Under the pieces are notes generated by a model. It saw only the letters and a program-made list of their open reading frames with translations, was not told the DNA's origin and made no database searches. A program made the translations under genes and the position numbers. DNA of 64,000 nt from Branchiostoma floridae. Its lineage: Eukaryota > Chordata > Leptocardii > Amphioxiformes > Branchiostomatidae. The DNA lies in the NCBI RefSeq assembly GCF_000003815.2, contig NC_049988.1, positions 19,109,598-19,173,597 on the forward strand, written 5' to 3'. This document shows positions 1 to 12,000 of the stretch, in pieces. Numbering within the stretch: the stretch's first letter is position 1; every line of letters begins with the position of its first letter.

Positions 1-420
1 TTGACCAATTGCTGATGTCACTTGCAATTTGCAAGGCTGGTGCACATGTTGATTAGATCACGTGTCTGAAACTCTTGCCAGTTTACGGTGATTGATCATC
101 AGCATTATATTGATCCTGACGGTTACTTTGAACAACAAAGCTGCATCTGCTGGAGCCGCCTCACACGTTGCATACAGTTGCCCCTGTGAGACTTAGTGCT
201 CCAGTAGACGAGAGGGTGGAGAAGGAATTGCACACCCCTCCTTCACCATAAAAAGTCATGTGCAGGTCAGACAAACAGGCAAATAGCCTGTCTGCCTCCT
301 CATCTGTCCAATCGACAGGAGAAACAAAAAAAAAAAAGATTGATCCTGAAGAGGGAGACAGTGGTGGTTGAAAATTTGATCTGTGTACACCTTTGTGTTG
401 GAAGAAAGGCTAGCATTGTA
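1..420. other. Intronic/upstream sequence of the ORMDL gene
   Basis: No coding exon could be recognised. The missing ORMDL N-terminal segment (about 57 residues in the family) is not encoded here in any frame I could read, so the upstream exon(s) lie before the window. An A-run follows position 327. Confidence 0.5.
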
Positions 421-750
421 TAGGGTACCGGTACAGAAAATTCAGGTCCAGGTCCGGTCCAAGTTTGGACCTGATTCAGTATGTGAGAACCAGTAAATGG
501 ATGATTCTCAAAACAATGGTCCATTTCGCAACAAAGAAATCTGTTTTGTGGAGTATTCGACTTCCACTGGCGTTTTAAAATCCTAGAAGGCCAACTGTCT
601 TGGTACTGTTGACTGTAAAACTTGGTAGAAACGTCTATAGACTCAATAGAAATTTGTGAATGCCTGATCATATAATATGTTCATTTTCCACTAGCTTCAA
701 CATCTGGTCCATCTAATTTTTTCAGGTTCGGTTTTTCGTTACCGGTCCAC
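421..750 (+). mobile_element. Truncated copy of the CCGGTACAG-type hAT MITE
   Basis: It shares the body of the full-length elements at 23458, 27090 and 33112: a TAGGGTACCGGTACAG-like start, an AT-rich middle, and the 'ccatctaattttttcaggt' stretch near the end. The right terminal inverted repeat is missing; sequence passes directly into an ATTC microsatellite at about 751. Confidence 0.8.
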
Positions 751-843
751 TTCATTCATTCATTCATTCATTCATTCATTCATTCATTCATTCATTCATT
801 CATTCATTCATTCATTCATTCATTCATTCATTCTTTCACTCAC

Positions 844-877
<34 letters not shown>

Positions 878-906
878 CATCAATCAATCAATCAATCAAT
901 CAATCA
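751..906. repeat. (ATTC)n and (AATC)n microsatellite
   Basis: About 80 bp of ATTC units, then a short CACT stretch, then about 60 bp of AATC units. It ends only about 12 bp before the acceptor of the ORMDL exon at 918, so it takes the place of a normal polypyrimidine tract. Confidence 0.95.
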
Positions 907-917
907 CTGTTTTCCAG

Positions 918-2410
918 GGTAACTACATATTCCTGCACATGCTGAAGGGGACTCCCTGGGAGACCAACTGGGACCAGGGCAAGTCCCGCCTCCTCACGCA
1001 CTGGGAACAGATCGACTTCGGCGAGCAGTTCACAACTACCCGCAAGTTCCTGTTCCTGGCGCCTGTTATCTTGTAAGTAACTCATGTAAGAGTAAGCCTG
1101 GAAAGTTTTAGCTAGGATACACCGTTATAAAAATAATACGGGGCACACTAGACGCACTTATACTGGGAACGGATCGACTTTGGCGAGCAGTTCACAACTA
1201 CACACAAGTTCCTGTTCCTTGCGCCTGTTATCTTGTAAGTAACTCATGTAAGAGTAAGGCTATAGGGCACAACCCACCATATGTGCAATTTGTCCGTCGT
1301 TTTTTGGAGGCCACGTCCGCCACATATTTCTGAAACGTTCAGGCTGTACAGAGCAGGCGCGTTGCCTGTACTGGCACGTACAGGGGGCAAATCCGCAGCC
1401 CGATAGCACACAAAGTTTTGCCTGCACGTAAATTTCTACGGCCTGTTTGCGTGCTTCAAAATCCATCGGGTTCCCTATGAGTTTGTTCGGAGGCGGTACT
1501 TACCACTTACGGATCCCAAAAGATTGCCCACGTTTTGGCACGTAGACAGCACGTATTTGCACGTACGGCGGGTTGTGCCCTTAGCTTTAGCCTGGCAGAC
1601 TTTTAGCCAGGCAAGCGTCCAGGCGTCATTTGGATGCTCTGTTGTAAAAATGATAAGGGGCAGACTAGATGCCTGTACACTGGGAATAGATTGAATCGGA
1701 TCGACTTCGGACAGCAGTTCACAACCACCCACAAGTTCCTGTTCCTGGCGCCTGTAAGGGCTAGCCTGGGTACCATCCAAGTATTTGTTCACTCTGATGT
1801 TCTTATGTGTATGTTAGTTCTATTTTACTTGAATAACACTATCATACAGACTTAAGGTGTTTTGTTCATTAGTTTTCACACCTTTTCCTTCCTCCACAGA
1901 TTCATCCTTGTGAGTTTTTACATCAAGTACGATTCAAAATAGTATCAGTACTCCAACATTACAAGAACAAACCCAAAAAATATTTCAAGAAATCAAATTT
2001 TTTCAGTGAAATTTTTCAAGAAAAGATTTTTTTGACAAGTGTGGTCATAATTGTCTGCACATTTTCACACTTTTTTTCCTCCCCCTTCACAGATACATCC
2101 TTGCGAGTTTTTATACCAAGTACGATCCGATATCTTTTGATGGTACTTGAATGTTCAATAACAGGAGAAGGGTGTATATTTGGTGCAAATGTATACATGA
2201 TTGTATGTTAATTGAATAATACTATCATGCTTGTGGATTATACTTTGGTTTCACACCTTTTCCTTCCTCCACAGATTCATCCTTGCGAGTTTTTACACCA
2301 AGTACGACCCGCTGCACTTCATCATCAACCTGAGCACCATGCTCCTGGTGTTGATCCCAAAACTCCCTCAGCTTCACGGGGTCAGGATTTTTGGCATCAA
2401 CAAGTACTGA
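918..2410 (+). CDS. ORMDL: ORMDL protein, last two coding exons (5' partial)
   Basis: ORMDL (Orm) proteins are small ER multi-pass membrane proteins that bind and restrain serine palmitoyltransferase, the first enzyme of sphingolipid synthesis. Exons are 918-1072 and 2275-2410. The first follows TTTCCAG and ends at TT|GTAAGT; the second follows CTCCACAG and ends in TGA. The junction splits a Leu codon (two bases plus one), giving [14 protein letters not shown], collinear with the family. Hallmarks are KGTPWET near the start, [11 protein letters not shown], the SFYTKYD segment and the C-terminus [10 protein letters not shown], which is nearly invariant in animals. The visible part encodes 96 residues of an expected ~153; the N-terminal ~57 are upstream. 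The window therefore holds the last two transmembrane segments. The intron is crowded with partial copies of both flanking exon ends (see separate entries). Family identity is very secure; the orthologue number does not apply outside vertebrates. Confidence 0.96.
1145..1260 (+). pseudogene. Duplicated 3' end of ORMDL exon plus donor site
   Basis: The stretch from 'ctgggaac' through 'cctgttatcttgtaagtaac' repeats the last ~80 bp of the 918-1072 exon, its GTAAGT donor and ~20 bp of intron with few changes. No acceptor-bearing 5' half is present, so it is a fragment and not a full alternative exon. Confidence 0.85.
1261..1583. mobile_element. MITE with TAGGGCACAACCC terminal inverted repeats
   Basis: The left end TAGGGCACAACCCACC and the right end GGCGGGTTGTGCCCTTA are inverted copies. 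The ~320-bp interior has no transposase. The element sits inside the tandem of ORMDL exon-end copies and separates the second from the third. A target duplication is not clear. Confidence 0.7.
1600..1762 (+). pseudogene. Third copy of ORMDL exon end, decayed
   Basis: From about 1676 it matches the same exon end (GGATCGACTTCGG through TTCCTGGCGCCTGTAAG). It has an internal duplication ('gattgaatcggatcgac') and has lost the bases before the donor, giving CCTGTAAGG. The preceding ~70 bp resemble intron sequence at 1090-1145, so the repeat unit includes intron. Confidence 0.8.
1888..1945 (+). pseudogene. Copy of ORMDL terminal-exon 5' end with acceptor
   Basis: 'ccttttccttcctccacag' followed by ATTCATCCTTGTGAG repeats the acceptor and first ~40 bp of the 2275 exon, then decays after TACGATTC. 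Confidence 0.85.
2068..2145 (+). pseudogene. Second copy of ORMDL terminal-exon 5' end with acceptor
   Basis: A CCCCTTCACAG acceptor is followed by ATACATCCTTGCGAG and a TACCAAGTACGATCC stretch, then diverges. The functional copy follows at 2275. Confidence 0.85.
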
Positions 2411-3150
2411 GGGCCGTCAGGGAACGATGGGGGTGAACTGAGGACAAGCCTTGAAGAAGTGCTTCTGGAAAAGTTTCTTAAAAACTTTAATTTCCAACCC
2501 AAACATTGGCCTTGCCCAAATTTTCGAGTGATCAGCTCCAGTCTTTGTCAATGAATGAACAATCCACTGCTGTCGTGACGTCACATTATGCAGATAGAAC
2601 ACGTGACTTGGTGATCATAAGTTGCAGGAAGTCTGTGGTGGCCACCCTCTCTATTTAGGGATGGTTGTAAAGCTCTTGAATGTTCATTCCTTGACAAAGA
2701 CTGGAGCTGACCAGTCAAAAATGTAGGCAAGTCCAATCTTTTGTTGGAAATTACAGTTCAACTCCTTCCAGAATGACTTCTACAAACACAGATGAACTTT
2801 CAAGTTAAGTTGAAGAAGTGTTGATCACTTCAAAGATATCTTAAGGGTCTTAAGAGACATTGTTAAGACATGTACTGAGATCCAGAGAAGAAGTCTTATT
2901 ATGCACAACATGATATAAACCTTGTCACTAAATGCTTTGTTTGTGATGGACTCCATATTGCATATTATGCATTTCTGTTTATTCTGCTATTGAAAATATA
3001 CAATTTACAATCATAGTATGCATTGATAATTTGATACATTATAATGTACATGTGAGTATTGATAAGGTTATGAAATTCCATGGTTTCTTTTGTGTATGAG
3101 TATTATATAAGAAACAGAGAGAACAGTATTTAACTGGTTTATTAAAAAAA
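2411..3150 (+). other. Probable ORMDL 3' UTR
   Basis: No ORF of note follows the TGA. A possible polyadenylation signal ATTAAA is at 3141-3146. The exact transcript end cannot be seen. Confidence 0.4.
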
Positions 3151-4289
3151 GGATGCTATAGGATGACTATAATTTACCATACTAGGTTGGGGTGGTATGA
3201 TATAACATGGTATGCTATAAAATCTAGATTCACTTTCATTTCAACTATATGTATTCCATAATATATATATCCATATATGTGTGAGTGCAGGAGGCATAGT
3301 TTGTAAAAGTGGAAGTGTGATTTGACACCTTTGAGGCATAAAAAAAATTTCCGCGACGATTTTTCCACTGTCGTGCTAGCCTCACTCATACAGCCACATT
3401 CACTTTCTGTGTTATATTTCAAGTCTTTTTCTAGGAAGAGAAATACATGTTTTCTTGTGTCTCTTCTTCTTCTCCTGCCATTCGATCAAAATGATTCAAA
3501 GCATCCTTTCTTTCTTGTATCATTTGAGGACAAAGAAAACAAGACGATAATGATTGCATTTTTACGGTTTTCAGTTGGTGCTTATAATGGCAAACGCAAG
3601 TATTATTTCTTTGTGATATTGTTTTGAATGCATGATTTTGAGGAACACTGTATCTGGTGGCAGTCAACTTGATCCAAGGGGTAACTTTACATACAAACCC
3701 CTCCTTGATACATGTACATTGATTGTTTTTAAAGAGGGTGTTTGGGGATATCAAATCGTGGAAGATGGTTTCAGACTACAATATTTTAAAAATCATCATC
3801 ATTTGAAAATATGTTAAATTACGGTATTTACTGTCATTGACAGTGGTTTCAAACTGTAATATTCTGAAAATATTGCCATCTTAAACCATTGTCAATGACT
3901 TGATACCTGTTAAATACAAATGTCATCAGTACAAGAGATATCAATTAGGTTACCCCACGGATATAGGTGCACTAGCATTACACATTATTATCAGTGCTAT
4001 CATGGTATTTTGCATTTTAGTCAAGCCACAGGTTTTGAAGCACTGCTGTCAATTTGAATTCTCGTCACCCTTGTACACATTATCAATTATATTTTCTGAA
4101 AAGGATGTAATAATAATGCTTTGATTAGTATAGGGTGAAAGAAAACTGTATATAGAGAAGACTTGGCCATTCATAGGTTGTGGTTGACTAGTAACTTTTG
4201 GGCAGAGTGTCCATGATTCTTGTATGGTGTATTCACAACTCATAATGCGAGCTGCCTCCGAAAATAATTTCATCGGCTCGGTAGAACTT
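3151..4289. other. Intergenic AT-rich sequence with dispersed-repeat traces
   Basis: No gene recognised. The part from about 3640 to 3975 resembles the inverted-repeat element at 49269-49517 (shared phrases around 'gggtgtttggggatatc', 'ggtttca' and a 'ggtgcactagc' end) and is probably an old copy. Confidence 0.4.
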
Positions 4290-4485
4290 TGGAGTTTTCT
4301 TGTATACTTCCAGTAATGTCTCGCTTACGTTTTGATGTCTGTCAGACATCTTCCTCAGAGCTTCTGACTGGACTTCTGCTTCTCGTTGCTATAACGTTAC
4401 ATGTATGAAGACAATGTAGGTGGCCCTTTGCGGTGAGAAGCAGAACTCCAGCCGGAAGGTGTCTAATAGACTGGTGGGACATTAC
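4290..4485. repeat. Dispersed repeat ('gcttctgactgga' family)
   Basis: The blocks 'gcttctgactgga', 'gcttctcg' and 'gatgtaggtggc'-like recur at about 13218-13290. It carries the short palindromic run GATGTCTGTCAGACATC. Function unknown. Confidence 0.5.
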
Positions 4486-4500
4486 TTGTAGTTGTACTGG

Positions 4501-4819
4501 CAGGGTTGGACAAGTCCACTAGCCCTATTGTCCCGGGCAAGTGAAAATGCTGATCGGGCAAGTGCATGCCCTACCCCACTTGCCCGATCGGGCAAGTTAG
4601 AGTTTTTCCATAGAGTGAGATTTTCATATACTTGCTACATTTCAGTCATGGTCAACACAGAAAATAGAGCCAATAACAATGATTCCATCAACGGAAGTGA
4701 AAATACATAGAAAAATGTCATTTAAATTTCGGGCAAGTGAAAAATTGGTTTGGGCAAGTAGATTTTTTGTGTACTTGCCCGATAGGACAAGTGAACTTTA
4801 GAAAACTTGTCTAAGCCTG
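4501..4819. mobile_element. MITE with CAGGGTTGGACAAGT ends
   Basis: The left end CAGGGTTGGACAAGT and the right end ACTTGTCTAAGCCTG are imperfect inverted repeats. Several GGGCAAGT/ACTTGCCC motifs lie inside, also inverted. The outermost flanks share only ACTGG, so an 8-bp target duplication is not proven. A right-end fragment of the same family is at 10053-10172. Confidence 0.75.
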
Positions 4820-5296
4820 ACTGGTTGTGCGAAAGAAAAATCCAATATCCTCTACGAGTTGCCATTTGTAAAGGGGTATCTCCAGGAAATTTGCTAGTTG
4901 GACAGAAAAAAATTCACCCTGTCCGTCCGAATTGTCTTAACTTTATAACATACAATTGAGGGAAGTGTATTTTCAAAAGTTTTAGATGGCACATTAACAA
5001 GAAATTTAACAACATGGGCTCCAAACAAATGAGTTGAACGGAAAAAAAAGCTGGAGACAGCCCTTTGTTAAACTCATTTTGGGTACTCTTCCCTCTCAAT
5101 AATGAGAAGGAAGTAATGATTAGTAAAAGCAATGCATTACCAATGCAAATGTATATCCTTGTGGTAGATTTCCGCTTTTTTGTAGGGCATTCAAATGTAC
5201 ATTGAAGAAATAAGTATGTTACATGTATGATACTGGAGCGTAATAAAGACGATTGTCGGGAATTGGTCACTTTCATAAGGCTTTCCTTTCTTCTTC
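4820..5296. other. Intergenic, nothing recognised
   Basis: AT-rich sequence. A phrase 'aacatgggctccaaacaa...gagctggagacagccct' recurs in GTPBP10 intron 2 near 7640-7705, so part is a dispersed repeat. Confidence 0.4.
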
Positions 5297-5490
5297 TTCT
5301 TTCATTTTGAGGCTACCAACTTCAACTTGATGAAGACCTATGTAGCCTATATTACAAATTTTTCACTTGAGTGAAGTGAGGAAAGTCGTGTAAAGAGGGC
5401 ACAACATCGGTGACACGGCGGGGTTCGAACTCAGGACCTAATGGACCTGAGTCAAACGTGCTGCCGATTGCACCACGTGGTCCCACACTT
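5297..5490 (-). mobile_element. tRNA-derived SINE
   Basis: On the minus strand a tRNA-like head carries an A-box-like TGGTGCAATCGG and a B-box GAGTTCGAACCCC, followed by a body with 'gactttcctcacttcactc'. The same body occurs at 31285, 32940 and 60400. It does not fold as a complete tRNA gene. Confidence 0.7.
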
Positions 5491-6024
5491 CTTAGACCAT
5501 GATAAGACTTTTTCTTTCATAGGCCATGTTGATTTGATTATAATATATGGATGACATCCTCAGGAAATCTAAAAAACTGATGTGAGCGTGCAAATAAAAG
5601 AAAAGTTGCCTCCATTATGAAATCAAGAGTATAGTACATTTGTATACTGAACGATAGATTCTTCATTTTTGATCTTTCACGTCATCTTTGTCTTTGCATG
5701 CAATGCCCTATGACATTAGTAACACTTTTTCGTTTTCTGATATTTTAGTTTTGCTATCCATGGCATACATTTGTTTGTTTTTTTAAGCAGCTTTTTACGA
5801 TATAGAGTATGGTTGAAAAATCTTTTTTTTAATCTTTGAAACAGGCGAAAATGGATGTTTCATCATTACAAAGTACATATAGTTGACTTGCATTGGCCCA
5901 CAGCCGCTAAGGTTTCTGGGTAACCAAGATGGCGGCGTCCATGTGATAGAAATTCGACGTCTGGTTATTTTTGCGGGATTTCTACAGTTTTTACGGACAG
6001 AAAGCAGGCGATGCAGTAACAGTC
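5491..6024 (+). promoter_or_regulatory. Upstream region / 5' UTR of GTPBP10
   Basis: No TATA box at a convincing position. 'aagatggcggcgtcc' at about 5928 matches the YY1-type AAGATGGCGGC motif often seen at housekeeping promoters, roughly 95 bp before the start codon; this suits a mitochondrial housekeeping gene. The reading frame is open upstream of 6025 but has no earlier ATG. Confidence 0.4.
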
Positions 6025-9000
6025 ATGGTGTTCCTGACGAGGATACTCTTTCGCGCCCCCACAGCACGGGTAGGTATCGGGTCTGTGTTCTCGTGTGGAT
6101 GGGGGAGGGGGGCGTTAAATTTAGCAAATTTTGTTTGTAAAATATTTCTTTTTTCCTTCCTTTTAGTGCCCTCAATCATGGGTATGATTTTTATGGCACA
6201 TATTTTCCAAACTACATGTATGTTTCATCATGTTACAGTTAATCTTGATGACGCTATCTTGAGCTCATCCACTAAACTATGAGAAAACACAATATATATA
6301 TATATTTCTTAGTGAAAGTCTTAACTCTAATACTAGTACTAGTTATTTCAGCACAAAAAATGGGAAAGAACGTGTAAAAACTAGTTTATGTCGCGACTTA
6401 TACCTTTATATAAGCACAAAATCATGTATAGGCCGTTCAAAGAACGGCCGCTCACGAGCAAATAATGCAGCATATTAATTTCACTCCATCCCTCTCCATA
6501 CAATAGAGAGGTGTTGCACAGGCAAAAATACAAAAGTAACAGTCTCCTTTCTCAGCACTGGAACACCAGACTGAGTGCTGAAGTGGTCGTCCGCACTGGA
6601 AGTACTGTTAAGTCCAGTGCTTACCTCGCTATTTTTACATATTTGCATTGCACGGGGATTTAGCCTGGCATTATACAATAACATGTAGCTCCCATGTCCC
6701 TTCAGTATGGTAGAGTATGTGCTTATTATATGGCTGTGCAGGCAGCCCTCAAAATTTAAACAAAAAGCTGCAAGACACATTGTCTAGCCAGGAATTGAAC
6801 ACTTTCAAGACCTCTCGATCTCATGTCCACTAGCCTATTTACTCAGCCATTCTGACACAATACATGTATGCACATCTGAAAAGTTTTTAAAAAAATTTTC
6901 TCTCCCATCACAGAAGCGCGGCTTCGTCGACAAGCTGCGCGTGTATGTCCGAGGGGGCAGCGGTGGAATGGGGCTTCCCAAGTACAATGGCAGGGGCGGC
7001 GACGGAGGTCATGTGATCTTCGTTGCCAAGGAGGATATGACCTTGAAACAGGTCATAGATTCGACCCCCAACAAGAGGTTCATCGCTGGTATTGGCGCCA
7101 ATGCTTCGTAAGTGTACAATTACTATTAGTATGTTATGCTAATTTATGTAATGACATGATAGTGCTATTCTGGCAGGGTTGTAGCCAGCACCCGCCCGTC
7201 CTTGTAATTTTGCAGCTGGGTACGGAAAATTACCCATTCCGTTCTCTGTGATGGACAAAATCAATATGTAAAACTGTTTCCCTTGTGAAATTCACCCAAA
7301 CAGATGCCATCGAACGGCTTAGTTTACCAGCAAAATTTATCCGTCAAAATGCAGGAAATAGCATTTTAGAGGGTCTATATTTCAAATTTCTTGGGGGAGC
7401 ATGCCCCCTGATCCCTCTAGGAACGTCGCGCATTTGGTGTGATGTCTTGCGCCTTGGGTACTCAATTAGATTCAAAATGGAGAGGACAGAAAATGATTTC
7501 AGGCTGGCTACAACCCTGTATTCTGGTAAAGGCTGTCTTCAGGACCGTCCCTTACCCCAGGACGGAAATTTGCTTTCAAAAAGTCTTATTGATGAATTTG
7601 TTGTAGGCTTGTAGTGACAGATTCAACAAGGAAAATTTACAACATGGGCTACCAAACAATTATTTAGTGGAACGGAAAAAAATGAGAGCTGGAGACAGCC
7701 CTGATGCAACTAAGTATATATGAAATTATACTACATTCTCCTACTTTAGTTTACAAGTCGCTGATACAAATCTAAGCAAGAATATGGATATGGAAATTAA
7801 TGATTGTTTATTTGGACTTGTGGTAAAAACAATGCACCAGTGCTATCAATGAAATTTTTTGTGTAACAGATTTTTCTTGTTTTGTAGGAGACGAGCCATT
7901 CAGGGGGACAAGGGGCACAACCTGACAGTGGAGGTTCCGACTGGTATTACTCTACTCACCGACACAAAACAGGTTATCGGTAAGGGTTATAGTTCCATAT
8001 TTTCTTCATGTTGTTGTATTGAAGTTCTTTTAGGGGATATAACCTCTGTAACGTTTGGTAGAGGCCGGTAAATTGGAAATAAAAAGAATACTGGAAATCG
8101 GATACTGATGAGGTAGAATACCAGTCTAAATTCAAAAGAAAAAGATGTTAAAGAACAAAAATAAAGACTTTTTTGCCTGGTATACTGTCCTCTGTTTACC
8201 ATCATACCATAATTTGTTCAACTTCAGCCTTTCTGTCTACTTTTAGGCTTTACAATCAAGGCAACTGTTTCCCTCAACTTTTTTTCTTCTTCACACACTC
8301 GCCTAGACGATACCATCCATACAAACATCCATACATTCATTAATCAAATCAATAAACCACCTAGTCTGCATAACACAAACTCTGCTGTTGGGGGCTGTAA
8401 CTGGCCCCTCCCTGCAGTAGGCCATTGGATGTTTGGCGGGCTGCTATAAGCGAGATTTAATCAGGCTATAAACCACCTAATTAAAAAGATTCCTGTATGT
8501 CCCCAGCTACCCTGAACCAGCCGGGTGACCAGGCGACGGTTGCTAAGGGCGGGGCGGGCGGGGCTCACTGGTCCGACTTCCACCCCAAGAAGGGACAGAT
8601 CCGCAGTGTCACCCTGGAGCTCAAACTCATCTCTGACATAGGACTGGTGGGGTGAGTATTTATTAAATATAATTTACTGTAAATGCAGAAATGTTCGCGG
8701 TGGTTTCATGTTCACCGTTTTTGCGATGGCTGCTTCACTGCGAATACAATTCTCTTGCACAATGTTTACATGCTAACCATCAATGCTGACCCTTGTACCG
8801 ATCATTGTGCTGAGTCTGCCGACCATTGTTTTTTTTATTTATTTATTAATCTTTCAGGGTAGTCCCTACAGTTTTGATAAAACTGATTTCCAAGGGAGCC
8901 CAAATGAACATAATGGACATAAACATAAAGATAACGATAATCATATAACATAAAACGTGACTAAATCAAAATATGGATAATAACTTAAATGCGATTAGCC

Positions 9001-12000
9001 CAAATAATAACAACTCAAAGTCGTTAATTACTAAACTCATCACAACAATAATCATATGAATAGAACATAACAGTACATAAATAAACGAAATCAAGCTAAT
9101 TTTCAAACCAGATTCGAGGTCGTTGGTCAGAGGTCAGATTGTAAAGCTCGCTTGAATGAATTCAGAGTGGTTTGTGAAGTTGTTGTTGGATTAAGGGAAT
9201 TGTAGATAGAAACCGCTCTGAAAGCAAACGTTCGTTGGCCTGTTCGAGATGTGTACTTTGGTCTGTGTAACTGTTGAGCCTGTCTGGTGTTATAACTGTG
9301 TATTTGATTGTGCTAACCATCAGTGCTGGCATTGTATCGACCATTGCGCCAACCATTGTGCCCACCATTGTGCCCACCATTGTGCCAACCATTGTGCCAA
9401 CCAGTACTGACCGTTGCGCCAACCATTGTGCTGACCAGTAATGACCATTGTGCCAACCATTGTGCCAACCATTGCGCCGACCATTGCAGACCATTGTGCC
9501 AACCATTGTGCCGACCAGTAATGACCATTGTACCAACCATTGCACTGACCATTGCAGACCATTGTGCCAACCATTGCGCTGACCATTGCACCAACCATTG
9601 TGCCGACCATTGCGCCGACCATTGTACCAACCATTGCACCGACCATTGCGCCGACCATTGCGCCAACCATTGCGCTGACCATTGCGCCGACCATTGTGCC
9701 GACCATTGCGCCAACCATTGTGCCGACCATTGCGCCGACCATTGTGCCGACCATTGCGCCAACCATTGTGCCGACCATTGCGCCGACCATTGCGCCGACC
9801 ATTGTGCCGACCATTGAATCGACCATTGCGCCGACCATTGCGCCGACCATTGCGCCGACCATTGCGCCAACCATTGTGCCAACCATTGCGCCGACCATTG
9901 TGCCAACCGGTGCAGACCATTGCGCCGACCATTGCGCCGACCATTGCGCCGACCATTGCGCCGACCGGTGCAGACCATTGCGCCGACCATTGCGCCAACC
10001 ATCAGTGCTAGCGTTGTGCTGACCATTGCGCCAACCATTGTGGTGGAAGTGAATAGGCATATAAAAGTGACATTTGAATTCTGGGCAAGTAAAAAATTCA
10101 TTCGGGCAAGTAAAATTTTTTATGCGCTTGCCCGAAAGGACAAGTGAATTTTAGAAAACTTGTTCAACCCTGTTTTCAGTTTCTTTTGTGTTTCCAGGTT
10201 CCCCAATGCTGGCAAGTCCACCCTGCTGAAGGCAGTTTCCTCAGCAGACCCTAAGATAGCAGACTACCCTTGTAAGTGTTCTGGTCTGGTTCTGGTGTTC
10301 TTACAGCTACATGTATAAGTCTTTTTTTGGCGGATGATGTACAGTAGAAGCTGCTTAATTGCATGACTTAATTGCATGTCTTATCATGGCAAGAAATTTT
10401 TTTGAGCCTGCCTTTTGAAAAATGCATTGTATTGTCTTTTTCCATAACTTGACATTGTTGACTTCCTGCAGTCACCACCATGAGGCCACAGATCGGTATC
10501 ATTCAGTACCAGGATCTGAGAAGGGTGAGAATATATCTTTGCTGTGTATATAATATTATTAATAGTACTGTTGACTCATTCCTCAGCTAACCGACATCTT
10601 TTGTGACACTGTCATCCCTCAGTTAGTCATCTGGAGCTGCATAATCATTGAAAGTGCGTAAAACTCATTCGGCATGGACAAAAAGACAAATTCTACACAG
10701 TAAAGGGTTTGAAGTGAAGAAATTTTTGGTGATTGGCAAGATTTTGACGCTTATGGCATAATGAGTAATTCGAGGAGGTGGAAGTCCCTTATGTTGTCAA
10801 TCCAACGTGAAGGTAGATTTTGTCCTTCCATGGTTTCTTCAATTCTTTCTTTCCCACTTCAATGATAAAATACATTGATGCTACATTTTGAAATTCCTTC
10901 CCAGGTGTCCCTTGCAGATCTGCCAGGGCTGATAGAGGGCGCTCATCACAATGCAGGGATGGGGCACCACTTCCTCAGGCACGTGGAGAGAACCAAGCTG
11001 CTGCTGTTCATGGTAGGGAATTATAGCAGTTACACAGTACATAAGCCAGTTTAAGCAAGGAGCTTTCATTGCTACGAACATACATGTACTGTAGGAACAA
11101 AGGAAAGTAATTTGTTCTCTCTCCTTCAATTGAAAGCTCCTTGCTTAAAAGCTGCTGCTGTTCATGGTACGGATCATAGGGGGCGCCGCTGCAAAGCACT
11201 GTAGATACGCCGGTTTAAGCAAGAAGCTTTCATCGCTATTGTTATTGGGTGGGTGGTAGAGCTGATGAGGAGCTTACAATACCTGGGCTGAATTACAAGG
11301 GTCTGGAGCAACTGCCATTCGGCGCTAACTCTGGTTACCTCAGTACGACTGTCGCAAGGGTCTGGAGCGGTTGCTATTTGGCGCTGACTCAGGCGACTAG
11401 AGCTAGTGGAATTTCCCTGATACATTGAACCTGCAAAAACTGTACATAGCGCCTGTCACCTTCTTTCTATTTCTTTTAAGGGCAAAGCTTGAGGGATTTG
11501 CATGAACCTTTACATACCAACTCAACCACCCTAACCACAAACCTCTGTACCACCTCTCAGGTTGACGTCCATGGGTTTATCCTGTCCATGAAGCACCCTC
11601 ACAGGACAGCATTCGAAACTGTGGCTCTGCTCATGAAGGTAATGCAAATCAGGGTTCTAACGAGTGCATTTTAGCATAATGTGCCACCCCTCTATAATTT
11701 GCAAAAACCTTGCAAAGCAAGGACAATTTGCGCTAATTTTCATTTTTTAATGGTTATCTTACTGTGAAAATGCTTCTTTTAACATGCTGAAACACACATT
11801 TTTACTTTCGAAAGTAGTGTTATAATGCCCAGTTTCCAATCAACCGTTAATTATGCACCAAAGGGTTGTTTTCCACTAACAACAGTTTAATTGCTCATTG
11901 CTGTTTTGTTTTTTCCCACAGGAGTTGGAATTGTACAAGACCGACCTTGTCGACAAGCCTGCCGTGTTGGCAATCAACAAGATGGACATCGAAGGTGCAG

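Noticed and set aside
9162-10147. Long open frames of 109-278 codons on both strands
   Set aside because: They are read-throughs of a 12-bp tandem repeat within a GTPBP10 intron and encode only repeated tetrapeptides.
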